A DNA stretch of 5,158 bases, taken from assembly GCA_029857975.1 (NCBI GenBank), contig JAOUFX010000293.1, positions 1 to 5,158 of the forward strand, in the 5' to 3' direction. The position numbers were made by a program, and so were the translations under genes. This DNA comes from Deltaproteobacteria bacterium (GTDB lineage: Bacteria > Desulfobacterota > SM23-61). This document shows, one piece after another, positions 4,491 through 5,158 of this stretch; within the stretch, counting starts at the first letter, position 1, and each line of letters begins with the position of its first letter. The notes beneath the pieces were generated by a model. It saw nothing but the letters and a program-made list of their open reading frames with translations, ran no database searches and was not told the DNA's origin.

Positions 4491-4596
4491 CCTTAACGTT
4501 ATGGATAACCAGCGGGCCTGATACCTTTCAAACTAGCACCGCCCTTAACGGTAAGATCCGCGAATAATTCCCATCTGGTTCATCCGTAGGTTATAT
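4491..4596 (-). other. attC site of the methyltransferase cassette (106 bp)
   Basis: The minus-strand R'' is ATATAAC (4596-4590) and R' is GTTAAGG (4497-4491). The 5' arm TACGGAT-(G)-AACCAG-(A)-TGGG pairs with CCCG-CTGGTT-ATCCATA, leaving G and A unpaired six bases apart, the first 8 nt after R''. This is the classic attC signature and the same polarity as the site at 1078-1199. The variable loop of about 50 nt may fold further. R' departs from GTTRRRY only in its last base. Confidence 0.85.
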
Positions 4597-4624
4597 GAGC
4601 AATTATGGTAAATATCAAAAGCAT

Positions 4625-5158
4625 TTATGTGACATGCCGTTTCTGCATCAGGCACCTCCAGGCTCTGGGTGGATTTGGACGATTAGATCCGAAATGGCTG
4701 GATGTAAGTGAAAGAACCTTAAAATAAGGCTCCACTGCCAAGACTATATCTCCTGCAGTCCGCTGCGGTGGACCAGGACCTTGGCGATGCTCATCAGCGT
4801 TGCCAACGATTGTTAGCCACAGGCCGGCTTCCTCCAAATGAGTAGCGACATTTTGGGCAAACCTTCTTCGATCATTTTCAGAACTGAATGAGTGAAAACA
4901 GCCTCTGTCAAATACAAAACCAAAAGGAGCACCTTCAATTTTGTTCTTAAGAAAATCAACAAGCATGAAATCGCATTCAACGTTGGCTTTAGAAGCTTTT
5001 TCTTTTGCCTTCTCTAAAGCAATCTCCGAAGTGTCAGTACCAATAACCTGAAAGCGGTTCTGGGCAAGCCATATGGAATTGTCTCCGGTTCCACAGCCAA
5101 TATCTAAGACTTTGCAGCTCAGAATAGGTTTTTGGGTCACAGCTTCAATAAGATTGAA
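4625..5158 (-). CDS. Class I SAM-dependent methyltransferase, 5' end outside window
   Basis: The visible 177 residues form most of a Rossmann-fold methyltransferase that uses S-adenosylmethionine. Counting from the GTG at 5140, motif I VLDIGCGTGDN is at 11-21, the acidic residue after strand 2 is in VIGTDTS (32-38, Asp36), a VDF motif-II-like element is at 61-63, and FVFDRGCFHSF (75-85) is the strand-4 region. Near the end are GPGPPQRT (121-128) and RAWRCLMQKR (159-168). The arrangement resembles TehB/thiopurine-methyltransferase-like small enzymes, but the substrate cannot be assigned. The frame stays open upstream of the GTG to the window edge, with residues FNLIEA typical of the helix before motif I. 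The true start is therefore outside and the GTG is not the start. The gene is followed by the attC at 4491-4596. Confidence 0.85.
   Translation of the reverse strand, partial: FNLIEAVTQKPILSCKVLDIGCGTGDNSIWLAQNRFQVIGTDTSEIALEKAKEKASKANVECDFMLVDFLKNKIEGAPFGFVFDRGCFHSFSSENDRRRFAQNVATHLEEAGLWLTIVGNADEHRQGPGPPQRTAGDIVLAVEPYFKVLSLTSSHFGSNRPNPPRAWRCLMQKRHVT

Noticed and set aside
1..5158. CRISPR array or tandem direct repeats
   Set aside because: No regularly spaced identical repeats occur; the repeated elements are inverted repeats of different sequence that fit attC sites.

Overview
The window reads as part of an integron gene-cassette array. All recognisable genes lie on the minus strand, most are short and functionally unrelated, and most are followed by an imperfect inverted repeat with integron attC features: a 5' RYYYAAC box (R''), stem arms with unpaired extra bases in the 5' arm, and a 3' GTT box (R'). 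Four sites are clear (114-171, 1078-1199, 3712-3774, 4491-4596), one is good (2605-2674), and three boundaries are atypical or uncertain (1950-2173, about 3180-3352, about 2978-3087). No integrase gene or attI site is visible, so this is the interior or distal part of an array. The varied attC lengths and mixed base composition suggest genes gathered from different sources. The host is probably a Gram-negative, proteobacteria-like bacterium or an environmental sample; the species cannot be named.

In the direction of transcription (right to left) the cassettes are as follows. (1) A class I SAM-dependent methyltransferase, cut by the right edge. (2) A 233-aa mostly helical protein resembling DUF5677-type proteins. 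(3) A DUF3175 protein. (4) A gene-poor stretch of about 400 bp (2985-3387) with a strong hairpin and possibly a short ORF-less or decayed cassette. (5) An 86-aa two-helix membrane protein of the holin-like type. (6) A 102-aa Cys-rich protein of unknown function, followed by a candidate 27-aa single-helix microprotein that fills the space up to the attC box. (7) A YgeA-like aspartate/glutamate racemase. (8) An FRG-domain protein. (9) The first 28 or so codons of an unknown gene cut by the left edge.

The cassette borders support each other. In a free circular cassette, R'' and R' of the same cassette pair, so the first bases of a cassette should be the reverse complement of the R'' box at its own end. 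This holds exactly for the DUF5677-like, Cys-rich/microprotein and racemase cassettes, and with one mismatch for the holin-like, FRG and DUF3175 cassettes.

The oddest stretch is 1930-2110. It is a GC-rich set of nested palindromes that can fold into a three-way junction (12-bp outer stem, two long arms) with a further hairpin beside it. It sits where the right half of the attC between cassettes 6 and 7 should be. The genes do not form a pathway. The common theme is a mobile accessory gene pool, with the FRG-domain and DUF5677-like genes as the best candidates for phage defence or stress functions.
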